DNA of 64,000 nucleotides from Phytohabitans sp036906915. GTDB lineage: Bacteria; Actinomycetota; Actinomycetes; Mycobacteriales; Micromonosporaceae. The DNA lies in the NCBI RefSeq assembly GCF_036906915.1, contig NZ_JBAKHX010000027.1, forward strand, positions 1 through 64,000, read 5' to 3'. Every line of letters starts with the position of its first letter. Within the stretch, counting starts at the first letter, position 1. Positions 7,716 to 16,130 of this stretch are shown here, in pieces. The position numbers and the translations under genes were made by a program. The notes under the pieces were generated by a model. That model was not told where the DNA came from. It searched no databases and was given only the letters and a program-made list of their open reading frames with translations.

Positions 7716-9272
7716 ATGAGTCGCTCTGCACTTCCCGTCGTGGGGCCAAACGGGGAGGTCCATATCCCCTTGCCCCGCCGGGCGCGCGGGGTAGACGAAG
7801 ACGCCACGATCGTGATGGAAGCGGCTCGCGTAGAGCCGGTTTCCGCGACCCCCCGGCGTACGGAGGTGTGGCTGCGCCAGGCCTGCTGGGCCGCTCCCGC
7901 GATAGTGACCTTGGTCTCGTGCCTGGTCGGCATCACGGGCCCCGCGCTGTGGGCCGACGAGCTTGCCACATGGGGCATCACGACGGTGTCGTGGACCGAG
8001 TTGTGGAAGCAACTCGACGGCACCGACGCCTCGATCGGGCCGTACTACGTTTTCATCCGGCTCTGGACCACCGTTTTCGGCGATTCCGACCTGGCGCTGC
8101 GCCTGCCGTCGACGTTCGCGATGGTCGCCACCGCCGCGGTGATCGGCTTTATCGGACGGCGACTCGGCGCGCCGCGCGCCGGCCTGATCGCGGGGCTGGT
8201 GTTCGCGGTACTGCCCATCACCGCCCGTTTCGGGCAGGAGGCCCGGCCGTACGCGCTCGCGACGTTCGCCGCCGCGGTGGCCACGCTGCTACTGATCCGG
8301 ATGCTGGAGGTGTACACGCTCGGTGTCGGGCTTGCATACGCGCTGTCGCTGACGGTGCTGGGCGCCCTGCACCTCGTCGCGCTGAGCCTGGTGGCGGGCC
8401 ACGGGTTGGCAGTACTCGTGCACAAGCGCAAGCTGCTCTGGCGCTGGACGCCGACGGCGGTGGCCGGGTTGGTCCCGCTTGTCCCGCTTGTCCTTATTGG
8501 ACGACGCCAGCAGGGCAACCAGATCGGCTGGATCCCGCTCGCCGACCTGCACCAACTCGAGGCGTACGCGAACGAGATGTTCGGCAGCGCCCTCGTCGGC
8601 GGCGCGCTGCTGGTACTGGGCGCGGCCGCCCTCTCCCGCGAGCGCGGCGCGGTGGTCGCCGCCTGCATGGCCGTCACGCCCGCCGCGGTGCTCTTCACCG
8701 CTGGCACGGCGAGTCACCTGTGGCAGCAGCGGTACGTGCTTTTCACGGTCGTCGGCTGGGCGCTGCTCGCGGGCCTGCTCCTGGCCAAGCGGGGCGTCGT
8801 GGCCGCTGCCGCGGCCGTGACGACGCTCGCGGTGCTCTCGCTCCCTGGTCAGGTTTCGGTCCGCAAACCGGACTTCCGGTACCAGGACACGGCCGCCGTC
8901 GTCGCGTTGCTGACGTCGAGCTACCGGCCCGGTGACGGCATCGTGTACGGCCTGCAGGACCGCGGGCCCGGCGTGCTGAACCGCGACATCATCGCTCACT
9001 ACATCCCGGCCGACATGCGCCCCACCGACCTTCTCATCGACCGTCCAATGCGGACAGACGGCTGGATGGTGGCGAGCGAGTACCAGGACGTGGCCGCGCG
9101 GCTCGGCGAGACCTCACGCATCTGGGTACTGCGCCTCGGCGACTACGGCGACCCGCTCGACGGGCTCGACGGCAGCAAGTCGCAGGTGCTGAGCGAACGG
9201 TACGACGTCCAGGAAACCTGGCGGACCACCGGTTACACGGTCGCGCTGCTGATCCGGAAGGCCACCGATTGA
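7716..9272 (+). CDS. Membrane glycosyltransferase of the GT39/GT83 (ArnT/PMT-like) fold
   Basis: This 518-aa protein has a roughly 60-residue cytoplasmic N terminus and then about ten membrane segments. Motifs typical of lipid-linked sugar transferases are present: WADELATWG in the first outer loop (acidic residues) and FGQEARPYALATF. The C terminus is a soluble extracytoplasmic domain. The enzyme probably moves a sugar from a polyprenyl-phosphate donor onto an acceptor outside the membrane. A TAAACT hexamer at 7701-7706 lies 9 nt before the ATG, suggesting a leaderless transcript. It is the first gene of a three-gene operon. Donor and acceptor are unknown. Confidence 0.8.
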   Translation: MSRSALPVVGPNGEVHIPLPRRARGVDEDATIVMEAARVEPVSATPRRTEVWLRQACWAAPAIVTLVSCLVGITGPALWADELATWGITTVSWTELWKQLDGTDASIGPYYVFIRLWTTVFGDSDLALRLPSTFAMVATAAVIGFIGRRLGAPRAGLIAGLVFAVLPITARFGQEARPYALATFAAAVATLLLIRMLEVYTLGVGLAYALSLTVLGALHLVALSLVAGHGLAVLVHKRKLLWRWTPTAVAGLVPLVPLVLIGRRQQGNQIGWIPLADLHQLEAYANEMFGSALVGGALLVLGAAALSRERGAVVAACMAVTPAAVLFTAGTASHLWQQRYVLFTVVGWALLAGLLLAKRGVVAAAAAVTTLAVLSLPGQVSVRKPDFRYQDTAAVVALLTSSYRPGDGIVYGLQDRGPGVLNRDIIAHYIPADMRPTDLLIDRPMRTDGWMVASEYQDVAARLGETSRIWVLRLGDYGDPLDGLDGSKSQVLSERYDVQETWRTTGYTVALLIRKATD

Positions 9273-10798
9273 CCACGCACGTGGACGCCCCGATCCGCGA
9301 CGAGCCCGACCGCACCCAGGTCATATCGCTACCGCCGCCCACCGAGACGCATGTGCTGCCCGCCGTGCGGATGCCCCTCACGGCGCGCGGCACCACCATG
9401 GCGCAGCGGCACGCGAGCTGGCTGCCCCGGATGTGGCCGCTCGCGCTGGCGTTCACGGTGGTGCTCGGCGTCACCTGGCTGCTCAGCGTGAAGTCGACCG
9501 GTCCGCTCGGTCCGGTGGTCACCATCATCTGGACGTACCCGGTCATCGGCACGGTGATCGGCCTGGCCGGCGCGGTCATCACCCGGCGGCGGCTGCGCCG
9601 TGACCGGCTGACAGCGGCCGACGACCAGATCATCAAGTGCAACGACCGGCTGGTCGTGGTCGTGCCGACCATCGGTCGGCACGACACCTACCCGGCGCTG
9701 GACCGCGTCGTGCGCTCCTACATCACGTACCTGCCGGAGTGCTTCTCGAAGCTGCGTGTGGATGTGGTGATTGAGGAGGGCTGCGAGGCCGGCGGCAAGA
9801 TTCGGGAGCTGGCCGCGGTGAGCCGGTACATCCGGGTGGTCACCGTGCCGAAGGGGTACCGCACCGAGAACGGCACCAGGTTCAAGGCACGCGCCAACCA
9901 CTACGCTCACGAGCTGCGGATGGCACAGCACGAGGACCGTGACGACGTCTGGGTGCTGCACATGGACGACGACACCGGCGTCGGCCTCGACACCGCGATC
10001 GCGCTGGCGCGCCTGATCGAGCAGCAGCGGACCCTCGGCGACGATGCCAAGCACCTCGCCCAGGGCATCCTCACGTACCCCAGGGAGCACGCCCGCAGCG
10101 GGCTCTCGTGGCTCGCCGACGCGCTGCGGCCGATCGCCGACGTCACGGTGTACTCGGCGTTCACCGGCGGCGGCACCCCGCTCGCCGGCGTGCACGGCGA
10201 GTTGCTGCTGGTGCGGGCGTCGGTCGAGGCCGAGATCGGCTGGGACTTCGGGCCGGACGCGATCGTCGAAGACGCCCAGTTCGCGCTGATCTTCAGCCGG
10301 CGGTACCCGGGCCGGAGCGCCTGGTTCGCCGGCCGCTGCTACGGCGCCTCGCCGGCCACCGTGCGGGACTTCTTCCGGCAGCGCGAACGGTGGGCGTGGG
10401 GCCTGGTCGGCCTGGCCCTCAACGACCAGATCCCGCTGCGCGACCGGCTCTACATTGGATACTCGATCCTCACGTGGGTGACGAGTCCGTTGCAGCACCT
10501 CGGTTTCGTGATGCTGCTGGGCGCGCTGCTCGGCTCGTACGACACGGTGCCGATCACCCTCGCGGTGCTGCCGATCTGGGCGCTCAACATGGCGTACGCG
10601 GTCTGGCTGTACTCGGAGGGCCTGCGGATCAACGTAAGCGTCTCGCGCCGTGCCAGGTACAAGTGGTGGGAGGGGGTCACGGTGATCCTGCTGATTCCGG
10701 TGTTCGCGCTCATGGAGGGCATCGGCGCGGTCCGCGGCCTGTACCGGTACCTGCGCGGCGGCCAGCAGGCGTTCGTAGTGATCGCGAAGCCGGTATGA
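9269..10798 (+). CDS. Processive family 2 glycosyltransferase (egghead-like)
   Basis: This 509-aa membrane protein has two N-terminal helices, then a GT-A catalytic domain (about 120-390) and about four C-terminal helices. Active-site motifs are in order: VVPTIGR, HMDDDTG (DxD), EDAQF, and RQRERWAWG (the Q(R/Q)xRW motif of processive beta-synthases). The N terminus resembles none of the PilZ-regulated cellulose synthases. The TTG at 9269 overlaps the upstream stop; a GTG at 9281 is an alternative. It probably polymerises or extends a beta-linked polysaccharide with the neighbouring transferase. The product is unknown. Confidence 0.82.
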   Translation: MTTHVDAPIRDEPDRTQVISLPPPTETHVLPAVRMPLTARGTTMAQRHASWLPRMWPLALAFTVVLGVTWLLSVKSTGPLGPVVTIIWTYPVIGTVIGLAGAVITRRRLRRDRLTAADDQIIKCNDRLVVVVPTIGRHDTYPALDRVVRSYITYLPECFSKLRVDVVIEEGCEAGGKIRELAAVSRYIRVVTVPKGYRTENGTRFKARANHYAHELRMAQHEDRDDVWVLHMDDDTGVGLDTAIALARLIEQQRTLGDDAKHLAQGILTYPREHARSGLSWLADALRPIADVTVYSAFTGGGTPLAGVHGELLLVRASVEAEIGWDFGPDAIVEDAQFALIFSRRYPGRSAWFAGRCYGASPATVRDFFRQRERWAWGLVGLALNDQIPLRDRLYIGYSILTWVTSPLQHLGFVMLLGALLGSYDTVPITLAVLPIWALNMAYAVWLYSEGLRINVSVSRRARYKWWEGVTVILLIPVFALMEGIGAVRGLYRYLRGGQQAFVVIAKPV

Positions 10799-11922
10799 GA
10801 GCCTGTTGGCTGGCGGTCGTCGCCGCGGTGGCCGTGCTCGCGGGGTGCTCCGCGCAGAGCGAAGACCCCACCTCGCGAATCTCCACCGCCCAGCCTCCGG
10901 GCTCCCCCGCCGCGACCGAGGAGCCCGTCGTCAAGGTCAGCCAGCCATGGACCGACGGGATGTTCCAGCACGGCGTCGCGGTCTACTGGGAGAACAACCC
11001 GAACGACACCGACCAGATCGTGCGCGCCAAGGCGCAGAAGATCCTCGACCACGTCGTGTCGATGGGGGCCAACTCCGTCTCCATCTCGTTCTCGTTCGTC
11101 ATGGAGTCGGCGACGGCCAGCGGCGTGCTCACCGACCACGACATCACCCCGTCGCCCCGGCGGCTGTCGATCGTGCTCGACGAGGCGAACAAGCGGGCGC
11201 TGCGCACAGCGGTGCGGCCGATGCTCAACGAGCGCAACCTCGTCGAGGACGACCCGAACATGTGGCGCGGTTCGATCCGCCCGGCGAGCAAGCAGAAGTG
11301 GTTCGCCTCCTACCGGGACCTGCTGGTCTCGTACGGGAAGGTGGCCGCGGAGGCCAAGGTGGCGACCTTCGTGGTGGGCACCGAGCTGAACTCGCTGGAG
11401 TCCTACACCGACGGCTGGGAGGTCGTCGCCGAGAACCTGCGCGCGGTCTACGACGGCGAGCTGGACTACAGCGCCAACCACGACCGGCTGCGCAAGGCCG
11501 GGCCGGCAAAGGGCATCACGCGCTCCGTCGACGCGTACCCGTCGCTCAAGGTCGGCGACAGTGCCACCGTTTCGCAGCTCGAAAGCGGCTGGAACGCTTG
11601 GCTGACCAAGAACCGCGGCAAGGGCGAGCTGCCCGACCTGGTGCTCGCCGAGGTGGCGATCGGCGCGCGCAGCGGGGCGTACAAGGAGCCGTGGTCACCG
11701 CACCCCAAGGGCGCGATCAAGCCACAGATCCAGGAGCGCTGGTTCGAGACCGCGTGCAACGTCATGCACGAGCGGAACCTCGCCGGCATCTACTTCTGGA
11801 TGATCAACCTGGACGCCGACCCGAAGAAGAAGCCGACGGCGAAGACCCCGATGGACTTCATCGCGCGTCCGGGCGAGCAGACCGTGAAGGACTGCTTCGC
11901 CCGGGACGCACGACGCGCGTGA
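10795..11922 (+). CDS. Lipoprotein glycoside hydrolase, GH113-like TIM barrel
   Basis: This 375-aa protein starts with a lipoprotein signal (VLAGCSAQ lipobox, Cys near residue 18), so it is surface-anchored. The remainder looks like a TIM-barrel glycosidase. VGTELNSLE carries a likely acid/base Glu, and VLAEVAIGARSG a likely nucleophile Glu. The family assignment is by motif and is tentative. The ATG at 10795 overlaps the stop of the GT2 gene (ATGA). A hydrolase coded with the synthase suggests trimming or release of the polymer, as with hydrolases in other exopolysaccharide operons. It ends one base before the stop of leuS, which runs the other way. Confidence 0.7.
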   Translation: MRACWLAVVAAVAVLAGCSAQSEDPTSRISTAQPPGSPAATEEPVVKVSQPWTDGMFQHGVAVYWENNPNDTDQIVRAKAQKILDHVVSMGANSVSISFSFVMESATASGVLTDHDITPSPRRLSIVLDEANKRALRTAVRPMLNERNLVEDDPNMWRGSIRPASKQKWFASYRDLLVSYGKVAAEAKVATFVVGTELNSLESYTDGWEVVAENLRAVYDGELDYSANHDRLRKAGPAKGITRSVDAYPSLKVGDSATVSQLESGWNAWLTKNRGKGELPDLVLAEVAIGARSGAYKEPWSPHPKGAIKPQIQERWFETACNVMHERNLAGIYFWMINLDADPKKKPTAKTPMDFIARPGEQTVKDCFARDARRA

Positions 11923-14733
11923 CTACACGACGACGCTGACCATTCGGCCTGGTACCACGATCACCTTGCGGGGGTCGCGGCCCGCCAGGTGGTCGGCCAC
12001 CGCGGCCAGCGCGGCCTCCCGGACCGCGGCCTCGGCCGCGTCGGCCGAGACCTCGACCCGGCCGCGGACCTTGCCGTTCACCTGCACCGGGTACGTGACC
12101 GAGTCGGCCACCAGCAGCGCGGGGTCGGCGACCGGGAACTCCGCGTACGTCAGAGTGCCCTCGTGCCCCAGCTTGGCCCACAGCTCCTCGGCGACGTGCG
12201 GAGCGAACGGCGACAGCATCAGCACCAGCGGCTCGGCCACCTCGCGGGGCGTCGCCGGCAGCGGCGTGGCCGCGTTCGTCAGCTCGATCAGCTTGGCGAT
12301 CGCGGTGTTGAACCGCAGTTCGTCCATGTCGGCGCGGGCACCGTCGATCGTGCGGTGCAGCAGCCGCCGCAGCTGCTCGCCAGCCGGCTCATCGACGACG
12401 CGGGACGCACCGGTCTCCTCGTCGACGATCAGCCGCCACGCCCGTTGCAGGAACCGCTGCGAGCCCACCACGGCACGGGTGTCCCACGGGCGGGAGACGT
12501 CCAGCGGGCCCATCGCCATCTCGTACACCCGGAAGGTGTCGGCGCCGTAGCGTTCGCACATCTCGTCGGGCGTGACGACGTTCTTCAGCGACTTGCCCAT
12601 CTTGCCGTACTCCCGGAAGACCTCCTGGCCCTCGTAGAAGTACGTGCCGTCACGCTCCTCGACCTCTTCGGCCGGCACGATCACGCCGCGCGCGTCGCGG
12701 AACGCGTACGCCTGGATGTAGCCCTGGTTGAACAGCTTGCGGAACGGCTCGAACGACGAGATCTGGCCCAGGTCGTACAGCACCTTGTGCCAGAAACGGG
12801 CGTACAGCAGGTGCAGCACGGCGTGCTCGACACCGCCGACGTACAGGTCGACACCCCCACAGTCGACCTCCGACTGCGGGCCCATCCAGTACCGCTCGTT
12901 CTCCGGGTCGACCAGCGCCTTGTCGTTGTGCGGGTCCAGGTAGCGCAGCTCGTACCAGCACGAGCCGGCCCACTGCGGCATCGTGTTGGTCTCACGCGTG
13001 TACCGCTTCGGGCCCTCGCCCAGGTCCAGCTCGACCTCGACCCACTCCTTGGCGCGCGACAGCGGCGTCTCCGGCTCGCTGTCGGCGTCGTCGGGGTCGA
13101 AGGTGCGCGGGGAGAAGTCGTCGACCTCGGGCAGCTCGACGGGCAGCATCGACTCGGGCAGCGCGATCGGCAGGCCGGTCTCGTCGTAGACGATGGGGAA
13201 CGGCTCGCCCCAGTACCGCTGGCGGCTGAACAGCCAGTCGCGCAGCCGGTAGGTCACCGCGCCGGTGCCGTGCCCGTTGGTCTCCAGCCACTCGATGATC
13301 TTCGCCTTGGCGTCCGCGATGCCCAGTCCGTCCAGGAATCCGGAGTTGATAGCGGGCCCCTCACCGACGAAAGCCTTGCCCGCGAAATCCGAGGGCGGCC
13401 GCACGGTGCGGATGATCGGCAGGTCGAAAACCTCGGCGAACTCCCAGTCGCGCTCGTCCTGGCCGGGCACCGCCATGATCGCGCCGGTGCCGTAGCCGGC
13501 CAGCACATAGTCGGCGATGAAAACCGGGATTTGCTCGCCATTGACCGGATTCGTGGCGTACGCGCCAACGAAGACGCCGGTCTTTTTGCGAGTTTCCGCA
13601 GTGCGCTCCTCTTCCGTCTCGCCCGCGATGGACGCGCGGTACGCGGCGACGGCTTCGGCGGGCGTTGCGTGGCCACCGGTCCACGCCTGCTTCGTACCCG
13701 CTGGCCACTCATCCGGCACGATCGGGTCGACCAGCTCGTGCTCCGGCGCCAGCACCATGTAGGTCGCGCCGAACACGGTGTCGGGACGAGTCGTGAAGAC
13801 CCGGATCGGGCTCGCCGCCGTGGGGAAGTCGATGTGGGCGCCCGTGGAGCGGCCGATCCAGTTGCGCTGCATCAGCTTGACCGGCTCCGGCCACTCCAGC
13901 GTGTCCAGGTCGTCGACCAGGCGGTCGGCGTACGCGGTGATCCGCATCATCCACTGCTTCAGGCTGCGCTTGAAGACCGGGAAGTTGCCGCGCTCGCTGC
14001 GCCCGTCGGGCGTGACCTCCTCGTTGGCCAGCACGGTGCCCAGGCCCGGGCACCAGTTCACCGGCGCCTCGGACATGTAGGCCAGGCGGTGGTCGTCGAC
14101 GATCCGGCGCTGCTCGATCGCGGACAGGGCGGCCCACTCGCGACCGTCCGGCGTCTGCCGCTCACCGCGCTCGAACGCCACGATCAGGTCGGCGATCGGC
14201 CGCGCGCGATTCAGCTCCGTGTCGTACCAGGAGTTGAAGATCTGCAGGAAGATCCACTGAGTCCACCGGTAGTACTCGACGTCGGTGGTCGCCAGGCTGC
14301 GGCGGTTGTCATACGCCAGACCCAGCCGGCGCAGCTGCGCCCGGTACCGCTCGACGTTGGCCTCGGTGGTGACCCGCGGGTGCGTGCCGGTCTGCACGGC
14401 GTACTGCTCCGCCGGCAGCCCGAACGCGTCGAAGCCCATCGGGTGCAGCACGTTGTATCCGGCCATCCGCTTGTACCGGGTGTAGGAGTCGGTGCCGATG
14501 TAGCCCAGCGGGTGGCCGACATGCAGACCGGCACCCGACGGGTACGGGAACATGTCGTGCACGTACAGCTTGGGCGCGCCCGCGCGAGGGTGGCCCGGGT
14601 CGGCCAGCTCACCCGACGGGTTGGGCGCGTCGAACGTCCCGTTCCGTTCCCAGTAGTCCTGCCAGCGGATCTCTATCTCGTTCGCCAGCGCCGCGGTGTA
14701 CCGGTGCGGTGGGACAGCGCCTGTTTCGCTCAT
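11923..14733 (-). CDS. leuS: Leucine--tRNA ligase
   Basis: A full-length class I synthetase (936 aa). The HIGH-type motif lies in PYPSGAGLHVGHPLGY (near residue 70) and the KMSKS-type motif in GKMGKSLKNVVTPDEM (near 710). The CP1 editing domain lies between, including a TTRPDTVFG segment. The enzyme charges tRNA-Leu and edits mischarged product. The ATG at 14733 follows GGAGGTCGAAAG, a good ribosome site. The upstream leader (14769-14852) contains a Leu-rich leader peptide and an intrinsic terminator, so expression is probably controlled by attenuation responding to Leu-tRNA supply. Confidence 0.97.
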   Translation of the reverse strand: MSETGAVPPHRYTAALANEIEIRWQDYWERNGTFDAPNPSGELADPGHPRAGAPKLYVHDMFPYPSGAGLHVGHPLGYIGTDSYTRYKRMAGYNVLHPMGFDAFGLPAEQYAVQTGTHPRVTTEANVERYRAQLRRLGLAYDNRRSLATTDVEYYRWTQWIFLQIFNSWYDTELNRARPIADLIVAFERGERQTPDGREWAALSAIEQRRIVDDHRLAYMSEAPVNWCPGLGTVLANEEVTPDGRSERGNFPVFKRSLKQWMMRITAYADRLVDDLDTLEWPEPVKLMQRNWIGRSTGAHIDFPTAASPIRVFTTRPDTVFGATYMVLAPEHELVDPIVPDEWPAGTKQAWTGGHATPAEAVAAYRASIAGETEEERTAETRKKTGVFVGAYATNPVNGEQIPVFIADYVLAGYGTGAIMAVPGQDERDWEFAEVFDLPIIRTVRPPSDFAGKAFVGEGPAINSGFLDGLGIADAKAKIIEWLETNGHGTGAVTYRLRDWLFSRQRYWGEPFPIVYDETGLPIALPESMLPVELPEVDDFSPRTFDPDDADSEPETPLSRAKEWVEVELDLGEGPKRYTRETNTMPQWAGSCWYELRYLDPHNDKALVDPENERYWMGPQSEVDCGGVDLYVGGVEHAVLHLLYARFWHKVLYDLGQISSFEPFRKLFNQGYIQAYAFRDARGVIVPAEEVEERDGTYFYEGQEVFREYGKMGKSLKNVVTPDEMCERYGADTFRVYEMAMGPLDVSRPWDTRAVVGSQRFLQRAWRLIVDEETGASRVVDEPAGEQLRRLLHRTIDGARADMDELRFNTAIAKLIELTNAATPLPATPREVAEPLVLMLSPFAPHVAEELWAKLGHEGTLTYAEFPVADPALLVADSVTYPVQVNGKVRGRVEVSADAAEAAVREAALAAVADHLAGRDPRKVIVVPGRMVSVVV

Positions 14734-14768
14734 CTTTCGACCTCCGGGACCATTCTCACCTGGACACG

Positions 14769-14794
14769 AAAAAGCCCCTCACGCAGGAGGGGCT
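14769..14794 (-). terminator. Intrinsic terminator in the leuS leader
   Basis: On the minus strand, AGCCCCTC and its complement GAGGGGCT form an 8-bp GC-rich stem with a 6-nt loop, followed immediately by five T residues. It lies between the leader peptide stop and the leuS start, so transcription would end before leuS unless the hairpin is prevented. This is unusual in high-GC actinomycetes, where U tracts are rare, and supports an attenuator role. Confidence 0.85.
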
Positions 14795-14823
14795 GCCGCA
14801 CTGTCGATGCTCGTCAGTGCGGC
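14795..14823 (-). promoter_or_regulatory. Hairpin overlapping the end of the leuS leader peptide
   Basis: GCCGCACTG and CAGTGCGGC form a perfect 9-bp stem with an 11-nt loop. The 5' arm covers the last Lys-Pro-His codons and the first bases of the stop codon of the leader peptide. It would act as the 1:2 (pause or anti-antiterminator) hairpin of a classic attenuator. A ribosome stalled at the Leu codons would cover this arm. I could not define the competing antiterminator pairing with confidence by eye. Confidence 0.65.
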
Positions 14824-14852
14824 TTTCTAAGGAGCAGGAAGGTCCTGGCCAT
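14814..14852 (-). CDS. leuS leader peptide MARTFLLLRKPH
   Basis: A 12-codon ORF begins with ATG at 14852 and contains three consecutive Leu codons (CTG CTC CTT, 14837-14829). It ends at TGA 14816-14814. A TACACT hexamer (14865-14860) lies 7 nt upstream, so the mRNA probably starts at the ATG and is leaderless, as in many actinobacterial attenuator peptides. A hairpin overlaps its end, and an intrinsic terminator follows before leuS. The layout fits ribosome-mediated attenuation in which scarcity of charged tRNA-Leu stalls translation and permits leuS transcription. Strong by layout, untested. Confidence 0.8.
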   Translation of the reverse strand: MARTFLLLRKPH

Positions 14853-15024
14853 GCCACGGAGTGTACACCGGGGATACCGAGAGCGACTCGGCGAATTCCA
14901 CCCTGCGGACTAACCTGTGGGCATGCGGGTGGACCGTCACACAACCCGGCCTGCACTCCCGCGAACCTTACGGCCCGCCTTACGTATCTATTAGGGAAGC
15001 CGTGGCACCACGAGGAGGAGGCCC
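14853..15024. promoter_or_regulatory. Divergent region between leuS leader and moxR
   Basis: The left part holds the minus-strand leuS leader promoter (TACACT at 14860-14865; no convincing -35). The right part is the upstream region of the MoxR gene, with GAGGAGG about 6 nt before its GTG. No further gene or repeat is seen. Confidence 0.55.
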
Positions 15025-16074
15025 GTGACACAGCAATCCTGGGACGAGCTTGGCGGCGCCCTGTCAAGCGCCGAGTTCCGCGCTGCGAGCGACGCGATCG
15101 TCGCCAACATCGAGCAGGTGATCGAGGGTAAGACCGCCTCGGTCCGGCTCGCGCTCGCGGTGCTGCTCGCTGAAGGCCACCTACTGATCGAAGACGTTCC
15201 CGGCGTCGGCAAGACCAAGCTCGCCAAGGCGCTCGCCCGGTCCATCGACTGTTCGGTACGGCGGATCCAGTTCACCCCCGACCTATTGCCCAGCGACGTG
15301 ACCGGCGTCAGCGTCTACAACCAGGAAACCCACGACTTCGAGTTCAAGCCGGGTGCGGTGTTCGCCAACCTGGTGGTCGGCGACGAGATCAACCGGGCGT
15401 CGCCGAAGACCCAGTCGGCGCTGCTGGAGAGCATGGAAGAGCACCAGGTCACCGTCGACGGCGTGACGTACGAGCTGCAGACGCCGTTCATGGTCATCGC
15501 GACGCAGAACCCCATCGAGATGGAGGGCACCTACCCCCTTCCCGAGGCGCAGCGCGACCGGTTCACCGCCCGGATCGCCATGGGATACCCCGACAGCAAC
15601 GCCGAACTGGCGATGCTCGACGTGCACGGCGCCCGCGATCCGCTCTTCGCGCTCAAGCCGGTCTCCGACGCCAACACGGTGCGGCGGCTGATCTCGACCG
15701 TGCGCGCGGTGCACGTCGCCGACCCCGTCAAGCAGTACGCGGTCAACCTGGTCACCGCCACCCGCGAGGCCCCCGAGCTGCGGCTCGGCGCGTCACCGCG
15801 GTCGACGCTCCAGATGCTGCGCACCGCCCGGGCGGTCGCCGCTCTCGATGGTCGCGACTACGTGCTCCCCGACGACCTGCAGAACCTCGCGGTGCCGGTG
15901 CTCGCCCACCGCGTCATCCCGACCGCCGACGCGCAGCTCGCCCGGCGCACCACCGACGCGATCATCGCGGATCTGGTGCACCGGCTGCCGCTGCCGCACG
16001 AACGCCAGCGGTCGCCGTACGACAACCGGCCCACCGGTGACGGGCGGGCCCAGTACGACCAGCGGAGGAACTGA
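15025..16074 (+). CDS. MoxR-family AAA+ ATPase
   Basis: This 349-aa MoxR chaperone-type ATPase has a Walker A motif GVGKTKLAKAL (near residue 60), a Walker B region VVGDEINRASPKTQSALLESMEE, and ATQNPIEMEGTYPLPEAQRDRF carrying sensor 1 and the arginine finger region. MoxR proteins work with adjacent DUF58/VWA proteins to mature other proteins or metal centres. The GTG at 15025 has a clear GAGGAGG ribosome site. It is the first gene of the MoxR, DUF58 and transglutaminase operon, which is widely conserved in actinobacteria. The client protein is unknown. Confidence 0.92.
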   Translation: MTQQSWDELGGALSSAEFRAASDAIVANIEQVIEGKTASVRLALAVLLAEGHLLIEDVPGVGKTKLAKALARSIDCSVRRIQFTPDLLPSDVTGVSVYNQETHDFEFKPGAVFANLVVGDEINRASPKTQSALLESMEEHQVTVDGVTYELQTPFMVIATQNPIEMEGTYPLPEAQRDRFTARIAMGYPDSNAELAMLDVHGARDPLFALKPVSDANTVRRLISTVRAVHVADPVKQYAVNLVTATREAPELRLGASPRSTLQMLRTARAVAALDGRDYVLPDDLQNLAVPVLAHRVIPTADAQLARRTTDAIIADLVHRLPLPHERQRSPYDNRPTGDGRAQYDQRRN

Positions 16075-16130
16075 CGTGCGCTCCCCGTTGGCGCAGCTCT
16101 GCGGTCCGCTTTTCCGTAAGGAACGCGGCC

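Noticed and set aside
14769..14865. T-box riboswitch for leuS
   Set aside because: No T-box sequence or specifier stem was found; a Leu-rich leader peptide with hairpins explains the leader better.
11989..14913. 974-codon open frame on the plus strand
   Set aside because: It is the antisense shadow of leuS; its translation is Arg/Asp/Val-rich with no domain, as expected for high-GC opposite-strand frames.
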